A DNA stretch of 64,000 nucleotides from positions 49,171 to 113,170 of the forward strand of contig NZ_JBHUEO010000012.1 of assembly GCF_042680885.1 (NCBI RefSeq). Reading direction: 5' to 3'. Under the pieces are notes generated by a model that made no database searches, was not told where the DNA came from, and saw only the letters and a list, made by a program, of their open reading frames with translations. Shown here in pieces: positions 52,438 through 60,296 of this stretch. Within the stretch, counting starts at the first letter, position 1, and every line of letters begins with the position of its first letter. A program made the translations under genes and the position numbers. The DNA comes from Siminovitchia sediminis (GTDB lineage Bacteria > Bacillota > Bacilli > Bacillales > Bacillaceae_C).

Positions 52438-52488
52438 TATATCACTTAGTGATATATCTAATTAAAAATATATCATAAAATGATATAT
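52438..52488 (-). promoter_or_regulatory. Two PadR-type palindromic operators
   Basis: TATATCAC-TTA-GTGATATA at 52438-52456 and ATATATCAT-AAA-ATGATATAT at 52468-52488. Both are perfect inverted repeats with the same ATATCA half-site and a 3-nt centre, and their centres are 31 bp apart. They sit 15-65 nt before the padR start. Confidence 0.8.
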
Positions 52489-52659
52489 CTCTCAATAACT
52501 ATTTTACACAATTCCCATTGTGATTTATATGGCTATTTCTCCCGAAAGGCATTAACATCGTCATTTTGTGCGTTTTATTGAAGCCATATCAGTTACATGG
52601 CTTTTTCTAATAAAAAAAAGCGGTTCAAATGGATTGCCGCCTCGGTGTCAATGAATCCT

Positions 52660-53235
52660 TCAGAGAGATTTGTGGGAAAAAAAATCATGCCATTTCATAA
52701 TGACCATTTTTTCACGAAGCAAATAGAATAAGATTAATAACCCAAGAATGATCAATACTCCAATTTCTGCGGAAAATTGAGTAATATATTCGCCGAATAC
52801 TGTATAAAAAAATGCCAAGGGCAAGTTTGTGGCTACAGACCCTTTTATAAATCCTCGAAAATCAGGCCTTCTTTCCAATAGACAGAGGTTCAGTAATTGA
52901 TAATGAAAAAATGGAATCAGTCGCAATACGGCAATCTGACCCACAGTCATTTTGGTATGGGGGCCAAACCACCGATGTTTTATGTTCATGAGTTTTTGAT
53001 ACGTACGCGGAATTCTTCTAATAACAAAATAAAAAAGAGCAGATAATAGCAATAATCCGGTCATCGAATAAAGCGTGCCAAGAATACTGCCGAACAGCAT
53101 ACCCCCTGCCATACAAACGAGTGCAACTGGAATGAAGGTAAACTGCCTGACGACATGAAATAAAATAAACATCAATGGGGCTAACGGGCCGCTCCCCTGC
53201 ATAATCGAAAGCATCACAAGCAACGGTTCACTCAA
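52660..53235 (-). CDS. TVP38/TMEM64 (VTT domain) membrane protein
   Basis: A 191-residue membrane protein with the VTT core: FTFIPVALVCMAGGMLFGSI, LGTLYSMTGLLLLSALFYFV, then LRLIPFFHYQLLNLCLLERR and GSVATNLPLAFFYTVFGEYI. Members of this DedA superfamily act as lipid scramblases or flippase-like proteins. TTG 53235 with AGGTGA at 6 nt is preferred; the frame is open to 53298. Confidence 0.82.
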   Translation of the reverse strand: MSEPLLVMLSIMQGSGPLAPLMFILFHVVRQFTFIPVALVCMAGGMLFGSILGTLYSMTGLLLLSALFYFVIRRIPRTYQKLMNIKHRWFGPHTKMTVGQIAVLRLIPFFHYQLLNLCLLERRPDFRGFIKGSVATNLPLAFFYTVFGEYITQFSAEIGVLIILGLLILFYLLREKMVIMKWHDFFSHKSL

Positions 53236-53310
53236 GATGATCACCTGCTTTCTTTTATATCCTATTAGATTCAGACCTTTGTTATGACAAGGGGCCATTT
53301 CTTAAGAAAA

Positions 53311-53342
53311 AAAACCGCTCCTCCAAAAGTGGAGAGCGGCTT
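53311..53342. terminator. Hairpin terminator between rplT region and TVP38 gene
   Basis: CCGCTcCTCC / GGAGaGCGG stem around AAAAGT with T-tracts on both strands. On the minus strand it can end the infC-rpmI-rplT transcript. Confidence 0.75.
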
Positions 53343-53544
53343 TTTATGATGAAGTACATTGATTAGTTATACGTCCAGCTTTTGCGCCTGATCCCTTAAG
53401 ATCACAAGCCAGTTGAAGCAGGGGAAGGAGTACTCTTCTGGACCTTCCCCATTGCCATGCTATTAAAGAATCACGCGGGTGCTATGAAGCCTGGGGCTTT
53501 GCTGACGTGTCAGCTATGCTGGCCGGGGTACCTCGCTTTTAAGA

Positions 53545-53898
53545 TTAAAGAGCTGCTTTTGCTTTATTTGCAAGTTCTGCAAAAGCTTTTTCATCAGAAA
53601 CAGCAAGATCTGCAAGCATTTTGCGGTTTACTTCGATGCCTGCAACTTTTAAGCCATGCATTAAACGGCTGTAGGAAAGTCCGTTCATGCGTGCTGCTGC
53701 ATTGATACGTGTAATCCAAAGCTTACGGAATTCACGTTTTCTATTGCGGCGGTCACGGTAAGCATACATATATGATTTCATGACCTGCTGATTAGCTGTT
53801 TTATATAATGTATGTTTAGAACCATAATAACCTTTGGCTAATTTTAATACTTTTTTCCGACGTCTGCGGGTAACTGTTCCGCCTTTTACGCGTGGCAT
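53545..53898 (-). CDS. rplT: 50S ribosomal protein L20
   Basis: A 117-residue protein that binds 23S rRNA and also represses its own operon through the leader RNA. The basic N-terminal arm (RVKGGTVTRRRRKKVLKLAK) and the C-terminal globular domain (RLMHGLKVAGIEVNRKMLAD) are complete. It is the last gene of infC-rpmI-rplT. The following 53346-53544 holds a GGGGAAGG/CCTTCCCC hairpin but no gene. Confidence 0.98.
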   Translation of the reverse strand: MPRVKGGTVTRRRRKKVLKLAKGYYGSKHTLYKTANQQVMKSYMYAYRDRRNRKREFRKLWITRINAAARMNGLSYSRLMHGLKVAGIEVNRKMLADLAVSDEKAFAELANKAKAAL

Positions 53899-53924
53899 AT
53901 GATTTCCCTCCTAGTGCTCCTAAA

Positions 53925-54125
53925 TTATTTAATGTTATCCAATAAATGACGAATTCTGCGGAAGTCTCCTTTGGAAACGATAGCAGATTTGCGAAGTTGA
54001 CGTTTTTGTTTAGTAGATTTATTTGCGGCCAAGTGGCTTGTATACGCATGTGAACGTTTCAATTTGCCAGAGGCAGTCTTTTTAAAACGTTTTGCCGCGC
54101 CGCGGTGTGTTTTCATTTTTGGCAT
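53925..54125 (-). CDS. rpmI: 50S ribosomal protein L35
   Basis: 66 residues, very basic, with the invariant start MPKMKTHRGAAKRFKKTASG and KRSHAYTSHLAANKSTKQKR. AGGAGGAAATTC precedes the ATG. Middle gene of the operon. Confidence 0.98.
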   Translation of the reverse strand: MPKMKTHRGAAKRFKKTASGKLKRSHAYTSHLAANKSTKQKRQLRKSAIVSKGDFRRIRHLLDNIK

Positions 54126-54146
54126 ATGAATTTCCTCCTCAAACCA

Positions 54147-54662
54147 TTACTTTTCATTAATCGGTGCCAATACAAGGAACATGCTTCTGCCGTCCATTCG
54201 TGGTTTGGACTCGACAGTCGCCAAGTCTTTGCACTCATCGGCAAAACGTGTCAATACTTGCTGGCCGATTTCTTTATGAGTAATCGCACGTCCTCTAAAG
54301 CGGATAGATGCTTTCACTTTGTCCCCTTTTTGAAGGAACTTTCGTCCATTGCGGAGCTTTGTATTAAAATCATGCTCATCAATTGTAGGACTTAATCGAA
54401 CTTCCTTCACATTGATCACTTTTTGGTTTTTCCGTGCTTCTTTTTCCCGCTTTTGCTGCTCAAAACGATATTTTCCGTAGTCCATGATTCTGGCTACCGG
54501 GGGTTTTGCGTTCGGCGCAACCAATACAAGATCAAGATTTGCACGGGAAGCAATGTCCAATGCTTCATTCCGGGACTTTACTCCCAGTTGATTGCCATTC
54601 TGATCAATGAGACGAAGTTCACGGGCACGAATGCCTTCATTCACAAACACATCTTTGCTAAT
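54147..54662 (-). CDS. infC: Translation initiation factor IF-3, with an ATT start codon
   Basis: 171 residues. IF-3 N domain (VNEGIRARELRLIDQNGNQL), linker and C domain (VINVKEVRLSPTIDEHDFNT; FLQKGDKVKASIRFRGRAIT) are complete. The conventional start would be GTG 54650, but that loses the family's SKDV beginning and has no spaced ribosome site. ATT at 54662 encodes the expected ISKDVFVNEGIR with GGAGGTGG 7-9 nt upstream. Non-standard AUU is the classical infC start that lets IF-3 repress its own translation. Confidence 0.95.
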   Translation of the reverse strand: MSKDVFVNEGIRARELRLIDQNGNQLGVKSRNEALDIASRANLDLVLVAPNAKPPVARIMDYGKYRFEQQKREKEARKNQKVINVKEVRLSPTIDEHDFNTKLRNGRKFLQKGDKVKASIRFRGRAITHKEIGQQVLTRFADECKDLATVESKPRMDGRSMFLVLAPINEK

Positions 54663-54778
54663 AGTTAGCCACCTCCAAGGTATTTTCAGGAATACTGCGT
54701 TTGAGTAAAAATAGGGCTGAACTTTGTTCCGTACTCAACATCATTCTTTTCGCCTATCTTTAACTTTACAGCCCAAAA

Positions 54779-54925
54779 ATAAAAGACGGGCCGCAAAAGA
54801 GACCCGCCTTTAACCACACCCATCCCAGGTGTGGATTATATAAGCTATTCAATCATAACCTGTCAACAGCTTGATGCGTCAAACAGGCGAGAAGCGGGCA
54901 GCTCCTTCTTACACAAACAAGTATT
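54779..54925 (-). promoter_or_regulatory. L20 leader (ribosomal protein autoregulatory element)
   Basis: The minus-strand RNA contains AGAAGGAGCTGCCCGCTTCT near its 5' end and GTTTGACGCATCAAGCTGTT in the middle. It ends in a terminator stem GGCGGGTCTC...GGCCCGTC with TTTTATTTTT at 54775-54813. This is the order of the Bacillus L20 leader, where L20 binding favours termination. Confidence 0.85.
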
Positions 54926-54940
54926 CATTTTACCTTATAT

Positions 54941-54969
54941 AGTCTAGCATGTAAACATTTCAATGTCAA
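54941..54969 (-). promoter_or_regulatory. SigA promoter of infC-rpmI-rplT
   Basis: TTGACA, 17-nt spacer, TAGACT on the minus strand, start about 54934, just before the L20 leader. Confidence 0.8.
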
Positions 54970-55119
54970 ACACAGCAAAGAGGAAGCATAGTTTGCAACG
55001 TTTTTTATCATACCAAAATTGTAGTCAACCAGCAACGTTTTTTTGTAAAATGTTTATTTTAATGGTATTGGGTAAAACTTTTTATAAATACTGGAACTGA
55101 AATGAGGAGGTTAACACCT

Positions 55120-55668
55120 ATGAAAAAATGGATATATTCCATTTCAATCCCTTTATTTGCTTTCGGACTGGCTGCCTGCTCGGATGATCCATCCATCGAC
55201 AACCATCCCAAAGAGCAAATGGTTGCCCCGGACGAAAAGCATAATGACAATAATGAACTGATTCAAACATCCGACAGCGCTGATAAATCGGATGGCGGCA
55301 ATGTTAACAATAATAACCCGGATGATCAGGAATTTGTGGAGCAGTTCCCATATAAAGATTTTGATCTGGATATCGAATATTCTCCGGATATGGAATACGA
55401 TTTTGTATATGAATTAAAGGATGAAGAAAAAGCCGAGTACCGTGCAATTTTGAAGGACTCTGTCCACGATAAGAAGCTGGAGGGCGTTGAAGCATTCCAA
55501 ACCTTATACACATTGCTGCAGGATGTTCAACTGGATGAGAATACTTCTAAAGAAGATGCCATCCGGCAAATCCTTGAAAGCTTCCAATTAGACGATGATT
55601 ATACTTCCTTTGAATTGGAATATACGTTGAAAGATGGAACAGAAGCAGAGTTTGAAGACAAAAAATGA
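55120..55668 (+). CDS. YusW-like lipoprotein
   Basis: 182 residues. The signal peptide MKKWIYSISIPLFAFGLAAC ends in a lipobox (LAAC, Cys20). A low-complexity Asp/Asn-rich linker (about 25-75) and an acidic YusW-type domain (FPYKDFDLDIEYSPDMEYDF ... YTSFELEYTLKDGTEAEFED) follow. It is attached to the outer face of the membrane; function is unknown. ATG 55120 has GAGGAGG at 8 nt; the frame is open from 55102. Confidence 0.82.
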   Translation: MKKWIYSISIPLFAFGLAACSDDPSIDNHPKEQMVAPDEKHNDNNELIQTSDSADKSDGGNVNNNNPDDQEFVEQFPYKDFDLDIEYSPDMEYDFVYELKDEEKAEYRAILKDSVHDKKLEGVEAFQTLYTLLQDVQLDENTSKEDAIRQILESFQLDDDYTSFELEYTLKDGTEAEFEDKK

Positions 55669-55678
55669 TGGAAATAAA

Positions 55679-55716
55679 CAAACCAGGTGAAGAGCTAATT
55701 CCCTCACCTGGTTTTT
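55679..55716 (+). terminator. Terminator of the lipoprotein gene
   Basis: AACCAGGTGA / TCACCTGGTT stem followed by TTTTTT. Confidence 0.85.
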
Positions 55717-56172
55717 TATTGGAGCTCCTCATCAATGATCAGGCTGGCTTCATTGATAACCGGACATGATCGATGATTTGATATTTTACATGGCAGACCT
55801 CCGGAATGCAAATACGGGGCCAGCCCTGACCTGGCTAATGCACCTTATTCAGGCACGCATCTCCAAGACGTGTTACCTTCCATGGAAATTGGGACCTCGT
55901 TCGGGGATGCATTTCCGTGATATGTTACCTTTTCAGGACCATATGGACTTTATCCTTTCTTGGCGCCCTCTTCACAGCCCAGGCTCGTAGTTTGGGCTCA
56001 TTGAACCTTTCTTGGCCTCAATCCTTCCCAAAATGCCTTCACCTTTTATCCGGGCAAGTGGATTTCTCAGGAACCTGGTACCCTGCTTCTGCATAAATGA
56101 AATACACCCATCAAGGCTTACACAGTTTTTTTACTAAAATGGACTCTCCCTCAAAAATCCCTATACCACCCA
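55717..56172. other. 456-bp non-coding stretch with a degenerate 52-bp duplication
   Basis: No gene is supported. Positions about 55857-55880 (GCATCTCCAAGACGTGTTAC) recur 52 bp later at 55909-55932 as GCATTTCCGTGATATGTTAC. Between them GGGACCTCGTTCGGGG (55891) resembles GGGACCTCAAACGGGG at 39149 in the hairpin array. It may be a worn member of a dispersed repeat family. Confidence 0.4.
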
Positions 56173-58104
56173 TTACTTATATGCTTTTACTTCCTCCTGA
56201 AGACGTGTGACAAATTCTTTCAAAGGAACCGTTTCTGTCTTTTTCTCACCATATTTCCGAACGTTCACGGACTCTGCACTTACTTCATTGTCTCCGACAA
56301 CAAGCATATATGGTATTTTTTGCATTTGCGCTTCACGGATTTTATAGCCGATTTTTTCATCGCGCTGATCCATTTCTACACGGAACCCTTGTGATTTCAG
56401 CTCATCTGTCACAAGTTTGGCATAGTCAAAGTGAGCATCCGGTGATACAGGAATCACTTGGACTTGAACAGGTGCCAGCCAAGTAGGGAATGCGCCTTTG
56501 TATTCCTCAATTAAAAAGGCGACAAAACGTTCCATCGTTGAAACAACTCCACGGTGAATGACGACAGGGCGATGCTGCTTGCCGTCCTCGCCCACGTAGG
56601 TTAAATCAAACTTTTCCGGAAGCAGGAAGTCCAGCTGAACTGTGGAGAGGGTTTCTTCTTTGCCCAGGGCTGTCTTCACTTGAACATCCAACTTAGGCCC
56701 ATAGAAAGCCGCTTCCCCTTCAGCTTCATAATAATCCAAATGCATTTCATCCATTGCTTCTTTTAGCATGGACTGGGCTTTCTCCCACATTTCATCATCA
56801 TCAAAATATTTTTCTTTATCTTCAGGATCACGGTAGGAGAGACGGAACGAGTAGTCTTTCAGATCGAAATCCTTATATACTTCCTGAATTAGTTCAACCA
56901 CGCGGATGAATTCATCTTTAATTTGGTCAGGACGCACAAAAATATGGGCATCATTCAACGTCATGCCGCGAACCCGCTGAAGTCCGGATAATGCCCCCGA
57001 CATCTCATAGCGATGCATCGTGCCTAGCTCCGCAATCCGGATCGGAAGCTCGCGGTAACTGTGAATATCGTTTTTGTACACCATCATATGATGAGGACAG
57101 TTCATCGGACGCAAAACGAGCTGTTCATTGTCCATGTCCATCACAGGAAACATGTTCTCTTGATAATGATCCCAGTGACCGCTTGTTTTATATAAGTCGG
57201 CACTCCCCAAGACAGATGTATATACATGGTCGTAGCCGAGCTCCACTTCTTTATCGACAATGTAGCGTTCAATGATCCGCCTGATGGTAGCACCCTTTGG
57301 CAGCCAGATCGGGAGACCCTGCCCCACTTTTTGGGAGTTTGTAAATAAGCTGAGCTCCTTTCCAAGCTTGCGGTGATCCCGTTCTTTGGCTTCTTCCAGC
57401 ATCTTTAAGTGATCTTCCAGCTCGCTCTTTTTAAAGAAGGCTGTTCCATAGACACGCTGTAGCATTTTATTGTCACTGTCTCCACGCCAATAGGCACCCG
57501 CAATACTCAGAAGCTTAAAAAATTTAATTTTACTTGTAGAAGGAACATGAACGCCCCGGCATAAGTCATAAAATTCGCCTTGTTCATAAATCGTTACTTT
57601 TTCATCCTCCGGAATCGCATCAACCAATTCCTGTTTATACTCATCATGGGCAAAAAGCTCTTTCGCTTCATTTCTGCTTACTTCTTTCCGTACAATTTCC
57701 AGATTTTCGTTAATAATTTTATTCATTTCCTTTTCAATGGCAGGCAAGTCGTCCGGAGTCAATGATTGTTCGAGGTCCATATCATAATAAAATCCGCCTT
57801 CGATGACAGGACCCACTCCAAATTTCACCCGCGGATAAAGACGAGAAACCGCCTGGGCCATTAAATGGGCCGTACTGTGGCGAAGAACTTCCAGTGCCTC
57901 GTCGCTGTCGGCTGTAATGATTTCAATTGCACCATTTTCTTTAAGGGGAGTTCTAAGGTCAACCATATGACCATTAAACTTCCCGGCAACAGCGTTTTTT
58001 TTCAGCCCCGGGCTGATAGAAGCTGCAATGTCTTCGGTTGTTGTACCGAGGGGATATTCTTTAACAGATTCATCCGGAAAAGTAATTTGGATTTGATCAG
58101 ACAT
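56173..58104 (-). CDS. thrS: Threonine-tRNA ligase
   Basis: 643 residues. Domains in order: TGS (1-62), N2 editing (about 65-225, with HSTAHLMAQAVSRLYP and the DLCRGVH block), class II catalytic core (LRPMNCPHHMMVYKNDIHSY; RYEMSGALSGLQRVRGMTLN; RPVVIHRGVVSTMERFVAFL) and the anticodon-binding end (VIPVSPDAHFDYAKLVTDEL). Regulated by the T-box at 58137-58410. Confidence 0.98.
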   Translation of the reverse strand: MSDQIQITFPDESVKEYPLGTTTEDIAASISPGLKKNAVAGKFNGHMVDLRTPLKENGAIEIITADSDEALEVLRHSTAHLMAQAVSRLYPRVKFGVGPVIEGGFYYDMDLEQSLTPDDLPAIEKEMNKIINENLEIVRKEVSRNEAKELFAHDEYKQELVDAIPEDEKVTIYEQGEFYDLCRGVHVPSTSKIKFFKLLSIAGAYWRGDSDNKMLQRVYGTAFFKKSELEDHLKMLEEAKERDHRKLGKELSLFTNSQKVGQGLPIWLPKGATIRRIIERYIVDKEVELGYDHVYTSVLGSADLYKTSGHWDHYQENMFPVMDMDNEQLVLRPMNCPHHMMVYKNDIHSYRELPIRIAELGTMHRYEMSGALSGLQRVRGMTLNDAHIFVRPDQIKDEFIRVVELIQEVYKDFDLKDYSFRLSYRDPEDKEKYFDDDEMWEKAQSMLKEAMDEMHLDYYEAEGEAAFYGPKLDVQVKTALGKEETLSTVQLDFLLPEKFDLTYVGEDGKQHRPVVIHRGVVSTMERFVAFLIEEYKGAFPTWLAPVQVQVIPVSPDAHFDYAKLVTDELKSQGFRVEMDQRDEKIGYKIREAQMQKIPYMLVVGDNEVSAESVNVRKYGEKKTETVPLKEFVTRLQEEVKAYK

Positions 58105-58136
58105 ACGAATCTACTCCTTTTTCTATCGTTAAATAT

Positions 58137-58403
58137 AAAAAGCCCGTCCCTGACGAAGGGACGAGCTGTACACACGTGGTTCCACCCTAATTTACACAAA
58201 GCAGCCGTGCTGCTTTATGACTTGGAATTTACATAACGGATGAGGGTCCGCCATCCACTACTTGATAGTTCATGGATGGAGTTCAAAGGTGGTAAGCATT
58301 CAATTCGTGTTAGGAAGCTTTCAGCAGGCCTTCCCTCTCTGTAAACCGTAAATGAATACTCTTGTCCTTTTCATAACTTTTACCTTATTTCATTTATGTA
58401 CGT
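58137..58403 (-). promoter_or_regulatory. T-box leader (Thr) of thrS
   Basis: T-box motif TTAGGGTGGAACCACG at 58175-58190, terminator GCTCGTCCCT.../AGGGACGGGC with T5 at 58137-58167. The candidate specifier ACC (Thr) is in GAATGCTTACCACC at about 58291-58293. Confidence 0.93.
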
Positions 58404-58432
58404 ATTATAGTGCGTTCACCAATGAAAATCAA
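58404..58432 (-). promoter_or_regulatory. SigA promoter of thrS
   Basis: TTGATT, 17-nt spacer, TATAAT on the minus strand, 10 nt after the ytxC stop. Confidence 0.8.
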
Positions 58433-58441
58433 GAGTTTCAT

Positions 58442-59245
58442 TTATTCGACTGAATGTTGTGAAGGCAAGATGACCATCCGCTCTTCAAATATGTTTACGA
58501 GTGTGCGGATGAGCGGCTTCTCTTCCTGCGAGGTAAACAGATGGATTTTTTCAGGAGCCATTGAAAGAAGCGGTGCGATTACAGCTGAATCAATATAAAC
58601 CGGATGATTCGCAAGCAGCCGGCGGTCCACCATATTCATCACACATTCCTTATCCATCTCCTTGAAATGTTCATCATAGAAAATAATCTCCCCGTCGTCG
58701 ATATAAAGGTGGACTTGCCTTTTGATCGGAGGACGATGCTTTAAATAATCCCGGAGCATCTGAATAAACATTTGATAATCCTGCTCCATCTTATATTCAT
58801 CGATAGCCACATGAAGGTATTTAATTAAGGCCTGTTTATACTCTTTAAGCCTGAAGGTGACCAATGTGTCAAAATGAATGGATCGTGTTGAACGAAGCAA
58901 AGATAAGATCGCTTCCTGTACCATTTCTGATTCATTCACTTGTCCTGTCATCGAAGTTAACTCTTTTCTGTTCCCGTTAAACATAGCGGTCACGATATCT
59001 ATGATTTGATTTCGCTCTTCCCTGCTTTCATAAAAAAAACTTTCTAAAAGTATCCGGTGAAGAAATTCACCTCTTTTCACCTGAATAATAAATTGGCCTA
59101 ATACATCTATATAAGTTAAACCTTCTTTTGGAAATGAAAAGACAAAAAATCCCTGTTCTTTAGAAAAAGGTTGTTCAAAGCCGTTTTTGAGTAAAAAATT
59201 TTGCAGCTGTACTGCTTCTTCTTCACTGGTAAATAGGATGTCCAC
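58442..59245 (-). CDS. ytxC: Sporulation protein YtxC
   Basis: A 267-residue protein of the YtxC family, found only in endospore formers; the molecular role is unknown. Text such as LLRDYLKHRPP-like MLRDYLKHRPPIKRQVHLYI, then ECVMNMVDRRLLANHPVYID, is conserved in the family, and a position between thrS and dnaI is usual. The start is GTG 59245 behind AAAGGGGGAA. Confidence 0.88.
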   Translation of the reverse strand: MDILFTSEEEAVQLQNFLLKNGFEQPFSKEQGFFVFSFPKEGLTYIDVLGQFIIQVKRGEFLHRILLESFFYESREERNQIIDIVTAMFNGNRKELTSMTGQVNESEMVQEAILSLLRSTRSIHFDTLVTFRLKEYKQALIKYLHVAIDEYKMEQDYQMFIQMLRDYLKHRPPIKRQVHLYIDDGEIIFYDEHFKEMDKECVMNMVDRRLLANHPVYIDSAVIAPLLSMAPEKIHLFTSQEEKPLIRTLVNIFEERMVILPSQHSVE

Positions 59246-59331
59246 AACCGGTTCCCCCTTTGAGCCACACTTTCCTCTCCTGTTTCATATATATGGGAAG
59301 GATGTCCGGGCTATAACCAAGGAAACAAAAA

Positions 59332-59356
59332 AAGCACCCCACGTCATTGGGTGCTG
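59332..59356 (-). terminator. Terminator of the nrdR-dnaB-dnaI transcript
   Basis: AGCACCCAATGACGTGGGGTGCT hairpin (AGCACCC/GGGTGCT) followed by seven T on the minus strand, directly after dnaI. Confidence 0.88.
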
Positions 59357-59360
59357 TATA

Positions 59361-60296
59361 TTATTGGTGTCTCCGGTTGGGACCTCCCAATTTAATCGGG
59401 ATGGACAAAAATTTAATTCTCTCCATGAGTCTGCGAGCCTTCATTTTCTCTTCCTCGCCTCTTTGTGTATAAGTTAAATGATGTTCTAAACCGCCAAAAT
59501 CAAAATTTGATGTGAAAAAGGTCGGGAGCTGTTCATGCATTCTGTATTGCATAATAGAACCAAGAATCTCATCCCTCGTCCAGCTGGACATTGCTTCAGC
59601 CCCTATGTCATCCAGCATGAGTACGTGAGATTTTTTTACGGTATCCAATTTCTCATTCAGGGTCTGATCGCCTACCGACTGTTTCATTTCCCGCAAAAAC
59701 TCAGGGACATATACTACGAGTGAAGGGATGCCTTTTTCCGCAAGTTGATTCGCAATTGCGCCCAGCAAATACGATTTACCCACACCGAACTCTCCGTATA
59801 AATACAGCCCCTTTAAACTCTTTCCTGGCTCATATCCGGCTGCAAAGTGCTCAGCATATTCAAATGCGTCCAGTCGTCCCTCACTGTCTAATGCGAAATC
59901 AGCAAAGGATGCCTGCAAGATATCCTTTGGCATATAAAAACTTTTGATCAGCTTTTTCGTTTTCCTTCTTTCATCGTCTATGCGTTTTTCCCGGCACGGC
60001 CTGTAATGAATGTCAATCTGGTTCTGTGAAACAACAAGGGACGGTTCATAGCCTTTCATCATGTTGACACAGCGGGAAAGGCCCGGGCAGTCACTGCAAT
60101 TTTTGGACTGTGAGATGTACTCGTACAGTTTCATTAAATGAGTTTGGATCATTCGATCGGTTACCAAATGACGATGACTTTCCAAAAACTTACGGATATC
60201 AGGATTTTCGAGTACTTCCTGCTTTAACTGTTCGTATCTATTGCGGAATTCGGGTGTCTGATACAGCTTTTGCATCGTTTGATTAATGCTCTCCAC
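59361..60296 (-). CDS. dnaI: Primosomal protein DnaI (helicase loader)
   Basis: 311 residues, the same as B. subtilis DnaI. The N-terminal zinc-binding helicase-interaction domain has CSDCPGLSRC (about 92-101). The AAA+ domain has Walker A YLYGEFGVGKSYLLGAIANQ, Walker B HVLMLDDIGAEAMSSWTRDE and FTSNFDFGGLEHHL sensor text. It loads the DnaC helicase at origins with DnaB and DnaD. GTG 60296 is spaced 7 nt from GGAGG; GTG 60305 would overlap it. It overlaps dnaB by 14 nt. Confidence 0.96.
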   Translation of the reverse strand: MESINQTMQKLYQTPEFRNRYEQLKQEVLENPDIRKFLESHRHLVTDRMIQTHLMKLYEYISQSKNCSDCPGLSRCVNMMKGYEPSLVVSQNQIDIHYRPCREKRIDDERRKTKKLIKSFYMPKDILQASFADFALDSEGRLDAFEYAEHFAAGYEPGKSLKGLYLYGEFGVGKSYLLGAIANQLAEKGIPSLVVYVPEFLREMKQSVGDQTLNEKLDTVKKSHVLMLDDIGAEAMSSWTRDEILGSIMQYRMHEQLPTFFTSNFDFGGLEHHLTYTQRGEEEKMKARRLMERIKFLSIPIKLGGPNRRHQ

